Part shown: positions 7,418 to 15,752 of the stretch, in pieces
Numbering within the stretch: position 1 is the first letter of the stretch
Layout: every line of letters begins with the position of its first letter
From: Deltaproteobacteria bacterium
GTDB taxonomy: Bacteria; Desulfobacterota; Desulfuromonadia; Geobacterales; Geobacteraceae
Assembly: GCA_021810985.1 (NCBI GenBank)
Contig: JAJZQA010000013.1
Coordinates: 1 to 16,242, forward strand
Reading direction: 5' to 3'
DNA length: 16,242 nt
The notes under the pieces: model-generated
What the model was told of the DNA's origin: nothing
Seen by the model: the letters and a program-made list of their open reading frames with translations, nothing else
Database searches by the model: none
Translations under genes and position numbers: made by a program

Positions 7418-8143
7418 GTGAGGCTGTCGAACTGGATAGTTTTTGGTGTAGTTTTGCTGGCGGCAGCTCCGCTTGTTTCCGCGGATGCTTCCGAGCCGGG
7501 CCCGATGTTCCAAAAGGAGAAAGAAAGTTACAGCATGGGATACGAGATCGGTCTCAGTATCAAGAACGGCGGGATTGATGCCGATTTTGCAAAGCTCATG
7601 CAGGGCATGCGTGATGCGGCTGAAGGTAAAGAGCCAAGGTTGAGTCCGGATGAGATGAAATCCCAGGTTGCGGCGCTGAAAAAGAGGGCCCGTGACTACG
7701 AATTGAGAAAGATTCAGGAGCAGATTGTTCGCAACGCGGAGGAGGCGGAGAAGTTCCTCGAGGCGAACAGGAAAAAAGCCGGCATCAGAACCACGGAGAG
7801 CGGCCTTCAGTACAAGATCCTCAAGGAGGGAAACGGGGATATTCCCACGCTGGATGATTTTGTCAAGGTCAACTACCGGGGCACGTTTACCGATGGTAAG
7901 GAATTCGATAGTTCCTACGTCAGGGGCGAGCCGCAGATTATTCAGACCGATGGGGTCATCAAGGGCTGGACGGAAGCGCTCCAAATGATGAAGACCGGTT
8001 CGAAGTGGATGATATATCTGCCGCCACAGCTTGCCTATGGAAGGGGTGGTCTCGGGCAGAAGATCCCTCCTAATAAAGTGCTCGTATTCGAGTTGGAACT
8101 GCTCTCAATCGAACGGGGGGAGAAAGGAGAGAAAAGCCGATAA
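7418..8143 (+). CDS. Exported FKBP-type peptidyl-prolyl cis-trans isomerase (FkpA/Mip-like)
   Basis: A 241-residue periplasmic folding catalyst. The start is GTG 7418, chosen because GGAGGT sits 5 bases before it and a signal peptide follows directly (RLSNWIVFGVVLLAAAPLVSA, likely cleaved near residue 22-24). Residues about 30-118 are the FKBP N-terminal dimerisation helices (YSMGYEIGLSI, then DADFAKLMQGMRDAAEGKEP). Residues about 128-235 are the FKBP catalytic domain: SGLQYKILKEGNG, VNYRGTFTDGKEFDSSY, VIKGWTEALQMMKTGSKWM, LAYGRGG, IPPNKVLVFELELL. It should speed proline isomerisation and chaperone secreted proteins. It lies 149 bases before the proline-rich multicopper oxidase in the same direction. 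A promoter and palindrome in that gap suggest separate transcription, but a functional link to folding the oxidase is possible. Confidence 0.95.
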   Translation: MRLSNWIVFGVVLLAAAPLVSADASEPGPMFQKEKESYSMGYEIGLSIKNGGIDADFAKLMQGMRDAAEGKEPRLSPDEMKSQVAALKKRARDYELRKIQEQIVRNAEEAEKFLEANRKKAGIRTTESGLQYKILKEGNGDIPTLDDFVKVNYRGTFTDGKEFDSSYVRGEPQIIQTDGVIKGWTEALQMMKTGSKWMIYLPPQLAYGRGGLGQKIPPNKVLVFELELLSIERGEKGEKSR

Positions 8144-8197
8144 TCGTATTTCGGCAGTATGGTAGTGCGGTAAAAATTTCGTGATGAAACGGAAAGT

Positions 8198-8227
8198 TTG
8201 AAAGAGGCCAGCTGGTGTATATTTAAT
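8198..8227 (+). promoter_or_regulatory. Candidate promoter of the oxidase/cus operon
   Basis: TTGAAA (8198-8203) and TTTAAT (8222-8227) are separated by 18 bases; the boxes match 4 and 5 of 6 consensus positions. The predicted transcription start, near 8234, falls inside the palindrome at 8232-8263, which would suit repression by a protein bound there. ATG 8293 follows after about 60 bases with a strong AGGAGG site. Confidence 0.35.
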
Positions 8228-8231
8228 TGCT

Positions 8232-8263
8232 TGTCAATGATCAGAATTCTGATTGAATTGACA
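8232..8263. promoter_or_regulatory. Palindromic candidate operator upstream of the multicopper oxidase
   Basis: A perfect 14-base palindrome ATCAGAATTCTGAT (8240-8253) lies between inverted outer heptamers TGTCAAT (8232-8238) and ATTGACA (8257-8263). It is 30 bases upstream of the oxidase ATG and overlaps the predicted transcription start. Position and symmetry suggest a binding site for a dimeric repressor or a hairpin in the leader RNA. It does not match the CueR-type operator; the TGTCA half-sites recall CusR-type boxes, but in the opposite arrangement. The binding protein is not identified. Confidence 0.5.
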
Positions 8264-8292
8264 GGGGACAGAAAGCAAGAAAGGAGGACAAA

Positions 8293-10434
8293 ATGTGCAC
8301 GGTAATTCAACGCATTTTCGTAACCACATTCCTGCTGCTGTTCACTACCGGTATCGCAAGCGCACTAGTTCCGGATCCGCAAACTCAGGTCCTGTTGCCG
8401 GGTACTTCCATTCCTAAGTTTGTCGAGCAGCTTCCAGTGGCTGGGGATATAACAGTCGTGAACGCAACTCCGGGTATTCTGATGGGGATTCCCTCGACAC
8501 CTGCCTATAACATCCATATGAGAGAATTTCAGGCCCAGATACTGCCCGTTTCCCTTGGCCTCGGACCGACCTGGGTCTGGGGCTACCTGACGGATGGCGA
8601 TGTGGCGGCTCAACCGGCAGTCCGCCAGAGCTATCTCGGCCCGGTCGTGGTGGCCCAACGGGGGACCCCGGCCTATCCTACCTATTCGAATGAGTTGCCT
8701 GATGGAAACGTGTCACAGGTCCAGAAGCTCCTGCCTATCGATATGACAATCGACTGGGCGAACCCTTCGGGCATTAACTGCGCTCCCGATCCCATAACCG
8801 GCGACTATACCAACGCGCAATGCGGCACCTTGCCGCCCTACCTTGGGCCGTTGCCCGACGCGGTACACTTCCATGGCGCCGAGGTAGCGCCGGCTTTTGA
8901 CGGTGGTCCTGATGCCTGGTTCACCCAGGGCAATTTGCATACCGGCATTGGTTTTCCTGGCAGTACCTACACCTATCCGAACGGCCAGCAGGAGGCAACG
9001 CTCTGGTTCCATCCGCATGGCTTGGGCATAACGCGGCTGAACGTCTACGCGGGCATGGCAGGTATTTACCCTATCCTTGACCCGGCCAATCCGCCCCTTG
9101 CCGCCATGCCGGCGTATCCGCAGCACGACATCCCGCTCATCATCCAGGACAGAAGCTTCGATACGACCGGGCAGCTCTTCTACAACCTGGCCTCGAACCC
9201 GCAGCCGAATCCGACCGTCCACCCCTTCTGGATCCCTGAGTTCATCGGCGATGCCATCGTGGTGAACGGCAAAACCTGGCCAAACCTGAACGTGGAGCCC
9301 CGCCAGTACCGCTTCCGCCTCCTGAATGGCTCCAATGCGCGCTTCTATGATCTTTCCATGACCAATGGGGTGAAATTCATTGCCATCGCAACGGACAACG
9401 GCTATCTCGTGAATGCCGCCTTGACCCCGAACGTGGTCATCGGCCCGGGCGAGCGGTATGAGGTTATCGTTGATTTCAGCGCCCTGCGAGTCGGGACCAA
9501 GGTGGTCATGAAGAATGCGGCGCGGACACCATTCCCCGGCGGCGCCAGGCCGACCAGAAACGGCACCGACACGATCATGCAGTTCACGGTGGTGGCGAAT
9601 GCCTCCGGGCTGCCGAATACCACCATCGCAAACGGGACGCCGATCCGGCCGACTTCGCTTGAGCCGATTGCCAGCGGATTCGTTGCCGGGACAAACATCA
9701 CCCGTCAACTGACGCTGAACGAGGTGATCGGGGCCGGCGGACCGCTCGAACTGGTCATCAACAACTCCAAGTTTAACCTGGCGTTGACTACCTCAGGTTG
9801 TCCGGCAGATTCTCCCCTGGGCAGCGCCGCCGGGGCATGTCGTGAGACGGAGCTTCCGGCGGTTGGTGACACCGAGATCTGGGAAATCATCAACATCACC
9901 GCTGATGCTCATCCGATGCACACCCACCTGGTGAGCTACCAGATTCTGGACCGCACACCGTTCCGGGCGACGCCCTGGATCAACCAGTATGATTCGCTGC
10001 TGGTGGGCAATGGCGTCCTCCCGGGTGCCGGGCCGCCAAACCCCTACAGCATGAAGAATGCCGACGGCGCCATCGGCGGGAACCCTCCGATCAACTCGAT
10101 GTTGAACCTGCGGATGCGGAAATTGCCGCTGCCGTACGAAATGGGCTGGAAGGATACCGCCATCATGTACCCGGGTGAAGTGACCCGGATCGCAATCCGC
10201 TGGGCTCCGCAGGACGCGCCCGTTACCGGTGCTCCGCTGTGTGCCGTGCCGACGCCTCCGGGGACACTGCCGACGTCCTGTGTGCCGCAGGCGGGATCGA
10301 ACACCTATCCGTTCAATCCTACGGAACTCATTAATGGCGTGGGCTATGTCTGGCATTGCCATATCCTCGACCATGAAGATAACGAGATGATGCGCAACTA
10401 CACGGTCATGCCGACCAGGCAGCCTACTTTTTAA
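8293..10434 (+). CDS. Secreted multicopper oxidase (CotA/bilirubin-oxidase-like)
   Basis: A 713-residue exported oxidase, longer than CueO or CotA (about 510 residues). AAGGAGG lies 6 bases before ATG 8293, and a signal peptide covers about residues 1-24 (ending TTGIASA). All four copper motifs are intact: H192-F-H194-G, H240-P-H242-G, H540-P-M-H543-T-H545, and H688-C689-H690 with H694 and axial M699 (HCHILDHEDNEMM). So the T1 site and the T2/T3 trinuclear cluster are complete. The HPMHTHLVSYQILDR and WHCHILDHEDNEMM blocks resemble the CotA/bilirubin oxidase branch. There is no Met-rich segment like that of CueO. Three insert loops are each closed by a Cys pair 12-13 residues apart (NC...QC, GC...AC, LC...SC). 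Such enzymes oxidise metal ions or organic compounds while reducing O2 to water; here the location before cusBA suggests copper detoxification, but the true substrate is unknown. Confidence 0.95.
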   Translation: MCTVIQRIFVTTFLLLFTTGIASALVPDPQTQVLLPGTSIPKFVEQLPVAGDITVVNATPGILMGIPSTPAYNIHMREFQAQILPVSLGLGPTWVWGYLTDGDVAAQPAVRQSYLGPVVVAQRGTPAYPTYSNELPDGNVSQVQKLLPIDMTIDWANPSGINCAPDPITGDYTNAQCGTLPPYLGPLPDAVHFHGAEVAPAFDGGPDAWFTQGNLHTGIGFPGSTYTYPNGQQEATLWFHPHGLGITRLNVYAGMAGIYPILDPANPPLAAMPAYPQHDIPLIIQDRSFDTTGQLFYNLASNPQPNPTVHPFWIPEFIGDAIVVNGKTWPNLNVEPRQYRFRLLNGSNARFYDLSMTNGVKFIAIATDNGYLVNAALTPNVVIGPGERYEVIVDFSALRVGTKVVMKNAARTPFPGGARPTRNGTDTIMQFTVVANASGLPNTTIANGTPIRPTSLEPIASGFVAGTNITRQLTLNEVIGAGGPLELVINNSKFNLALTTSGCPADSPLGSAAGACRETELPAVGDTEIWEIINITADAHPMHTHLVSYQILDRTPFRATPWINQYDSLLVGNGVLPGAGPPNPYSMKNADGAIGGNPPINSMLNLRMRKLPLPYEMGWKDTAIMYPGEVTRIAIRWAPQDAPVTGAPLCAVPTPPGTLPTSCVPQAGSNTYPFNPTELINGVGYVWHCHILDHEDNEMMRNYTVMPTRQPTF

Positions 10435-10467
10435 CAGTAAATCACATCACGTAGTGTGAGTACCAGA

Positions 10468-10487
10468 GAGGGGCCTTCGGGCCCCTC
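10468..10487 (+). other. Stable TTCG hairpin between oxidase and adaptor genes
   Basis: The arms GAGGGGCC (10468-10475) and GGCCCCTC (10480-10487) form a perfect 8-base stem closed by a TTCG tetraloop, 34 bases after the oxidase stop. No T-run follows, so it is not a classical terminator. It may protect the 3' end of the oxidase message or lower read-through into cusB, giving unequal expression of the two parts. Confidence 0.7.
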
Positions 10488-10564
10488 CACGTAGAAAGCG
10501 TTCGCCATCCTTGCCCTTTGCAGGCGTGGGCAGATTTTTATGCAATTTCCAAAATAAGGTTGCC

Positions 10565-12454
10565 ATGAAAAAAGTCAGCGCAGGGCTCACTTTACTTGCC
10601 ATCGCCGCCATCTCTTTCTGGGCCGGCGGACGTTACGTGCAGGATCGGCCGGATTCACCCGCCGCATCGCAGGCTGAACGCAAGATCCTCTATTACACGG
10701 ACCCCATGAACCCGGGCTTCAGATCGGACAAGCCGGGTGTCGCGCCGTGCGGCATGGCGCTTGAGCCGGTCTATGCGGATGACGGTGAGGGGTTGGAAAG
10801 CTCTTCGTCGCCGCATGCTCCCGGGACAATCAGGATAAGTCCGGAGCGTCAGCAACTGATCGGCGTGAAGGTCGCCGCGGTAGCGAAAGCGCCGATGAGT
10901 TACAGCCTGCGTCTCTACGGCAAGGTCGTGCCGGACGAAACCAGGGTTTTCCGCTTGAATGCCTCGACCGACAGCTGGATCAAAAAACTCTCCAACGTGA
11001 CCACGGGCAGTATCGTCAGCAAAAACCAGATTCTCGCCGAGGCCCTCGCCCCCGCTTACTACAATGCTCAGCTGACCTATCTGATCGCCATGGACAATGT
11101 GGACCGCATCAAGCAGCAACTGGGCGGCGACCTCCGTCACCAGCAGGGCGACATCGCCGACAACCAGATCCGGCTTGCTGTGCAGTCCCTCCAGAATCTC
11201 GGGATCAGCGATGCCCAGGTCGAAGAGCTCGCCAACACCCGGAAGGCCAGGCCCTATCTGCAGATCAGGGCGCCGAGCCGGGGTGTCGTGCTGAGCAGAA
11301 ATGTCACCCTGTCCCAGTGGTTCAGGGCGGGGGAAGAGTTTTTCAGCATCGCCGACATCGGCAAGGTCTGGGTCTATGCGAACGTCTACGAACACGAGGC
11401 GCGGCACCTGCGGCCCGGGATGACGGTGAAGGTACGGCACGCCCAGTTGGGAAAAAACTTCAGCGCCAGAGTGAGTGAGGTGCTTTCGCTGTTCGATCCG
11501 GTGTCGAAAACGCTTAAGGTGCGGCTTGATGTCGACAACTCCCGCTACGAGCTGAGACCCGACATGTTCGTGGATGTCGAGATTCCCCTCACGATGCCGC
11601 CGTCACTGCATGTGCCCGCGGACGCCGTCATCGACTCGGGAACGAAAAAAATCGTGTATGTTGAAACCGGCAAGGGGACCTTTGAGCCCTGTCAGGTCGA
11701 GACGGGCTGGCGGCTCGGCCGGCGGGTCGAAATAATCGGTGGCCTGCTGCCGGGAGAACGGATAATTGTCTCGGGCAACTTCCTGGTCGACTCCGAAAGC
11801 AGGATGAAGACTGCCGCTTCCGGCATTGAAGCCGGTTTCGTCAGCGAGCCGGAAAAAATCGAAGGGCAGCCTGCTTCGCTGGAGCATACTCCGGTCCTCA
11901 AATCCGCACGGGATGGAGACTCGAGCGCTCTGGCGGCCTTGGATCCTGTCTGCCGCATGAGCATCTACCGGAAGGAAGCGGAAAAGGCCGGTTTGACCGT
12001 TACGCTTTCCGGAAAAACCTACTATTTCTGCTCCCGGGAGTGCCTGCGGTCTTTTCTGAAAGAGCCGGAAAAGTATCTCGGGAAGAAACCGCCGGTCACA
12101 GCGGGACAGAAACGAGCCGTGAAACCGGAATTGAAGCTCGATGCCGGGGTGCAGGGGAAAAAACGGAACGCTGCCTCCGCAGGGAGCGCCGCCGGTGGCG
12201 GATCGGAAAAAGAGAAAAAAGCCGTGCCTGCCAGGGACTGGCGCGGCTGGGGGAAGTTCCCGGGAGCTGAATATCTCGGTCTGAAGGACAGGGCGCGGAC
12301 TAACTCCGGCCGGAAACCGGCCCCCCCCGGCGCCGCCGCTGAAAAGACGGATACAAAGATCCAGGACAGCCATGCCCCCGACGTCGAGAGAACTGATGAA
12401 GCGCCGGGTGATGTGACACCGGACGGCACAGGGGGCGCGCAAGGAAATGATTGA
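10565..12454 (+). CDS. cusB: CusB-like RND efflux adaptor with heavy-metal-binding and YHS domains
   Basis: A 629-residue periplasmic adaptor; a signal anchor follows ATG 10565 (MKKVSAGLTLLAIAAISFWA), with AAGG 6 bases upstream. An upstream in-frame TTG at 10511 is rejected because it would bury the signal. Residues 43-71 are a heavy-metal-binding domain (YYTDPMNPG, then PGVAPCGMALEPVY), with Asn49 where His is usual (DPMHP) and C62-G-M64 kept. About 110-412 is the HlyD/CusB core of barrel-sandwich, hairpin and membrane-proximal parts (NATTD-like entry LNASTDSWIKKL, LQIRAPSRGVVLSRNV, FSIADIGKVWVYANVYEHEA). Residues 459-508 are a YHS metal-binding domain (DPVCRM, then YYFCSREC, with C463, C489, C493). 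Residues about 509-629 are a charged Lys/Gly/Pro/Ala tail, probably disordered and unusual for the family. It should link the CusA pump to an outer-membrane channel and hand over Cu(I)/Ag(I). It overlaps cusA by 8 bases. Confidence 0.93.
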   Translation: MKKVSAGLTLLAIAAISFWAGGRYVQDRPDSPAASQAERKILYYTDPMNPGFRSDKPGVAPCGMALEPVYADDGEGLESSSSPHAPGTIRISPERQQLIGVKVAAVAKAPMSYSLRLYGKVVPDETRVFRLNASTDSWIKKLSNVTTGSIVSKNQILAEALAPAYYNAQLTYLIAMDNVDRIKQQLGGDLRHQQGDIADNQIRLAVQSLQNLGISDAQVEELANTRKARPYLQIRAPSRGVVLSRNVTLSQWFRAGEEFFSIADIGKVWVYANVYEHEARHLRPGMTVKVRHAQLGKNFSARVSEVLSLFDPVSKTLKVRLDVDNSRYELRPDMFVDVEIPLTMPPSLHVPADAVIDSGTKKIVYVETGKGTFEPCQVETGWRLGRRVEIIGGLLPGERIIVSGNFLVDSESRMKTAASGIEAGFVSEPEKIEGQPASLEHTPVLKSARDGDSSALAALDPVCRMSIYRKEAEKAGLTVTLSGKTYYFCSRECLRSFLKEPEKYLGKKPPVTAGQKRAVKPELKLDAGVQGKKRNAASAGSAAGGGSEKEKKAVPARDWRGWGKFPGAEYLGLKDRARTNSGRKPAPPGAAAEKTDTKIQDSHAPDVERTDEAPGDVTPDGTGGAQGND

Positions 12455-15400
12455 TCGCATCATCGACTTTTCAGTCAGAAACAAGCCGATCATTTTCATT
12501 CTTGTCGCTGTTGCCTGCATCCTGGGCTGGTGGTCGATGCAGCGCGTCTCCCTCGACGCAATTCCGGATCTCAGCGAAACCCAGGTGATCGTCTACTCGC
12601 GCTGGGATCAGAGTCCCGATATCATCGAGGATCAGGTCACCTATCCCATCGTGACCGCCATGCTTGGCGTGCCTCGTGTCAAGGCAGTCAGGGGATTTTC
12701 CGATTTCGGCTTTTCCTTTGTCTACGTCATTTTCGAAGATGATACCGACATCTATTGGGCGCGATCGCGAACGCTCGAATATCTCTCTACCGTCATTCCC
12801 CGTCTGCCCCGGGACGTCCGGACCGAACTCGGGCCCGATGCGACCGGCCTCGGCTGGGTTTATCAATACGCCCTGGTGGATGAATCGGGCTCCCATAGTC
12901 TGGCGCAGTTGCGCTCACTGCAGGATTGGTACCTCCGCTATGCCCTGAAAGCGGTTCCCGGTGTCGCCGAGGTTGCGACTGTCGGCGGGTTTGTCCAGCA
13001 GTACCAGGTGAATGTGGACCCAAACCGTCTGCAGGCCTATGAAATTCCGCTCTCCCAGGTTGTCGAGGCAGTGCGGGCCGGCAACGTGGAGGTTGGCGGC
13101 CGCCTGCTCGAGTTCGGCGGAACCGAGTACATGGTGCGCGGCAGGGGCTATGCAAAGTCGATTGATGATTTTGGCGATATTGTCCTGAAGTCAGCCGAGG
13201 ATGGTTCACCCATCTGCATCAGGGATATCGGCGAAGTGACGTTGGGCCCTGACTATCGCAGGGGGGTGGCCGATCTGAACGGCCGCGGCGATGCCGTTTC
13301 GGGCATCGTCGTCATGAGGCAGGGGCAGAATGCCCTGACCGTGATCGATCGCGTCAAGCAAAAAATTGAAGAAATTGGCCCCAGCCTTCCTGACGGAGTC
13401 AAGCTGGTGCCGGTGTATGACCGTTCCGATCTTATCCGGAGGGCCATTGACACACTGCAGTCGACGCTGATCGAGATCATCCTTACAGTCTCGCTGATAA
13501 TCTTTATCTTCCTCTGGCATCCTCCCAGTTCCCTCATTCCGGTCCTCACCATTCCCATTGCCGTTCTCATCGCCTTCATTCCCTTCAAGGCGATGGGGCT
13601 GACCGCCAACATCATGTCGCTCGGCGGCATCGCCATCGCTATCGGCGCGCTGGTGGACGCGGCCATCGTTGTCGTCGAACAGACCCACAAGCGACTGGAG
13701 GAGTGGCAGCAGAATGGCGAGCAGGGCGACTATCGGGTCGTGATTGTCGATGCGATCAAGCAGGTGGCGGAGCCGAGTTTCTTCGCCCTGCTGGTGATTG
13801 CCGTTTCGTTCCTGCCGGTACTGACGCTCGAAGCGCAGGAGGGCCGGCTCTTTAAACCCCTGGCGTTTACGAAAACGCTCGTCATGGTCGTTGCCGCGTT
13901 CCTGACCATCACCCTCGATCCGGCGCTGAGGCTGCTTCTCACGAACCTGAAGAACTTCAGCTTCAGGCCGCTCTGGCTCAGCCGGGCGGCGAGCGCCGTA
14001 TTCGTCGGGACCATCAGGCCGGAGCACAAACACCCGATCAGCCGACGCCTGATACGGCTCTATGAACCCGCGGCGAAATGGTCGCTCAACCACAAGCGGA
14101 TCGTCATCGGCGCGGCCCTGGCACTGATGCTCGTCACGATCCCGGCCTTTCAACGGCTCGGTTCGGAATTCATGCCGCCACTCGATGAAGGGGCGCTCTT
14201 TTACATGCCGACTACCATGCCGGGGATTTCCATCACCGAAGCGCAAAATCTGCTCCAGGTTACCGACAAAATCATCAAGCAGTTCCCGGAAGTGGACAGG
14301 GTGCTCGGCAAGGCCGGCCGGTCCGACTCCTCCACCGATCCCGCTCCGTTGTCCATGCTCGAGACGGTGATCATGCTGAAACCGCAATCGGAGTGGCGGC
14401 ATGTCGACACCTGGTATTCTTCCTGGGCACCTGACTGGCTCAAGGGGGTGTTTCGCCGCATCACCCCGGATCACCTCTCGCGGGAAGAACTCGTGCGCCA
14501 GCTCAACGATGCCCTGAGAATTCCCGGCCTGTCCAATGCTTGGACCATGCCCATCAAGGCACGTATCGATATGCTGACCACCGGGGTGAGGACTCCGGTG
14601 GGACTGAAGATCTCGGGTGCCAGCCTGAAACAAATCGAAAAGATCGGCATTCAGGCCGAGGAGAAGCTGCGCTCTGTTACGGGAACCAGGAGCGTGTTTG
14701 CGGAGCGCACGAGCGGCGGATATTTCATCGACATCAAATGGCGGCGCAAGGAGCTGGCACGCTACGGACTGAGTATCGGAGAAGCTCAGCAGGTGGTGCA
14801 GAACGCCATCGGCGGCGAAAATGTCACGACCACGGTGCAGGGCAGGGAGCGCTATCCGGTCAATGTCCGCTACCAGCCGGACTTCCGGACGGACTTCGGA
14901 GCTCTGGGGCGTCTGCAGGTTCCGGCCCTGGAGGGCAAGCGGCAGATTGCTCTGGGTGAGCTTGCCGACATAACGTCCGTCAGCGAGCCTGCGATGATCC
15001 GTGATGAGGACGGTCAGCTTACGGGTTATGTCTATGTCGACATCGGGGAGCGAGACCCGGGAGGTTATGTGACAGAGGCTTCGGAAATGTTGAAAAACTC
15101 TCTGAAGCTTCCGGCCGGCTACACGCTGACCTGGACCGGTCAGTATGAGGCCATGAAGAGAGTCAAAGAGCGTTTGACGGTTGTGATTCCCTTGACCCTT
15201 TTCCTGATCTTCCTGCTGCTGTACATGAACACCAAATCCATGACGAAGACGTTCATCATTGCCCTGGCGGTGCCGTTCTCGGCCATCGGCGCGGTCTGGT
15301 TTCTCTATCTGCTCGGGTACAACATGAGTATCGCCGTCTGGGTCGGCCTCATTGCGCTGCTGGGAGTCGATGCGGAAACTGGCGTCTTCATGCTGCTCTA

Positions 15401-15716
15401 TCTAGATCTGGCCTATGAAAAGGCAAAGAAGGAAGGGCGGCTTCGAAACATTTTTGAACTGAGGCAGGCGATCCTCGAAGGAGCCGTCAAGCGTCTCCGC
15501 CCAAAGTTCATGACGGTGGCTACCATGGCCTTCGGCCTGGTTCCCATAATGTGGTCTACGGGGGCGGGCTCCGATATCATGAAAAGAATCGCCGCTCCGA
15601 TGATCGGTGGAGTTTTTACCTCTTTTATTCTGGAGCTGATGGTTTATCCTGTACTCTATGAAATCTGGAAGTGGAATTTCGAGCTCAACAAGACATCGAC
15701 CATTACGGATGACTGA
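12447..15716 (+). CDS. cusA: CusA-type heavy-metal RND efflux pump
   Basis: A 1089-residue inner-membrane pump of the HME-RND family (CusA/CzcA). It opens with the typical helix and porter start (FSVRNKPIIFILVAVACILG, VSLDAIPDLSETQVIVYSRW, QVTYPIVTAMLGVP). The three methionines of the E. coli CusA copper/silver path (M573, M623, M672) correspond to M587 (FYMPTTMPG), M637 (PLSMLETV) and M709 (RIDMLTTG). Proton-relay residues are kept: D404 in GALVDAAIVVVEQTHK, E977 in GVDAETGVFML, K1020 in RPKFMTVA. This points to Cu(I)/Ag(I) rather than Zn/Co/Cd export. The start codon lies inside the end of cusB (ATG 12447, cusB stop 12452-12454), so translation is coupled. A short extra segment near 650-690 (TWYSSWAPDWLKG) is common in related pumps. 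The partner outer-membrane channel is not in the window. Confidence 0.97.
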   Translation: MIDRIIDFSVRNKPIIFILVAVACILGWWSMQRVSLDAIPDLSETQVIVYSRWDQSPDIIEDQVTYPIVTAMLGVPRVKAVRGFSDFGFSFVYVIFEDDTDIYWARSRTLEYLSTVIPRLPRDVRTELGPDATGLGWVYQYALVDESGSHSLAQLRSLQDWYLRYALKAVPGVAEVATVGGFVQQYQVNVDPNRLQAYEIPLSQVVEAVRAGNVEVGGRLLEFGGTEYMVRGRGYAKSIDDFGDIVLKSAEDGSPICIRDIGEVTLGPDYRRGVADLNGRGDAVSGIVVMRQGQNALTVIDRVKQKIEEIGPSLPDGVKLVPVYDRSDLIRRAIDTLQSTLIEIILTVSLIIFIFLWHPPSSLIPVLTIPIAVLIAFIPFKAMGLTANIMSLGGIAIAIGALVDAAIVVVEQTHKRLEEWQQNGEQGDYRVVIVDAIKQVAEPSFFALLVIAVSFLPVLTLEAQEGRLFKPLAFTKTLVMVVAAFLTITLDPALRLLLTNLKNFSFRPLWLSRAASAVFVGTIRPEHKHPISRRLIRLYEPAAKWSLNHKRIVIGAALALMLVTIPAFQRLGSEFMPPLDEGALFYMPTTMPGISITEAQNLLQVTDKIIKQFPEVDRVLGKAGRSDSSTDPAPLSMLETVIMLKPQSEWRHVDTWYSSWAPDWLKGVFRRITPDHLSREELVRQLNDALRIPGLSNAWTMPIKARIDMLTTGVRTPVGLKISGASLKQIEKIGIQAEEKLRSVTGTRSVFAERTSGGYFIDIKWRRKELARYGLSIGEAQQVVQNAIGGENVTTTVQGRERYPVNVRYQPDFRTDFGALGRLQVPALEGKRQIALGELADITSVSEPAMIRDEDGQLTGYVYVDIGERDPGGYVTEASEMLKNSLKLPAGYTLTWTGQYEAMKRVKERLTVVIPLTLFLIFLLLYMNTKSMTKTFIIALAVPFSAIGAVWFLYLLGYNMSIAVWVGLIALLGVDAETGVFMLLYLDLAYEKAKKEGRLRNIFELRQAILEGAVKRLRPKFMTVATMAFGLVPIMWSTGAGSDIMKRIAAPMIGGVFTSFILELMVYPVLYEIWKWNFELNKTSTITDD

Positions 15717-15752
15717 ATCCGGTGTTCGGTGCCGCAGCGAAGGAGGAAAGTC

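Noticed and set aside
8258..8263. TTGACA as a perfect -35 box
   Set aside because: Seventeen bases downstream lies the ribosome binding site (AAGGAG) instead of a -10 box, and ATG follows at 8293; the sequence is better read as the arm of the palindrome.
8713..9708. A 331-codon minus-strand open frame
   Set aside because: It is antisense to the multicopper oxidase, which carries all four copper motifs.
10468..10487. Hairpin as a rho-independent terminator of the oxidase gene
   Set aside because: No T-run follows the stem, and cusB follows without its own clear promoter.
10511..10564. Upstream TTG start for the CusB-like adaptor
   Set aside because: It has no ribosome binding site and would place 18 residues before the signal anchor.
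13206..14633. A 475-codon minus-strand open frame
   Set aside because: It lies antisense within cusA, in GC-rich coding DNA where such frames arise by chance; its translation is full of Arg, Asp and Gly with no domain.
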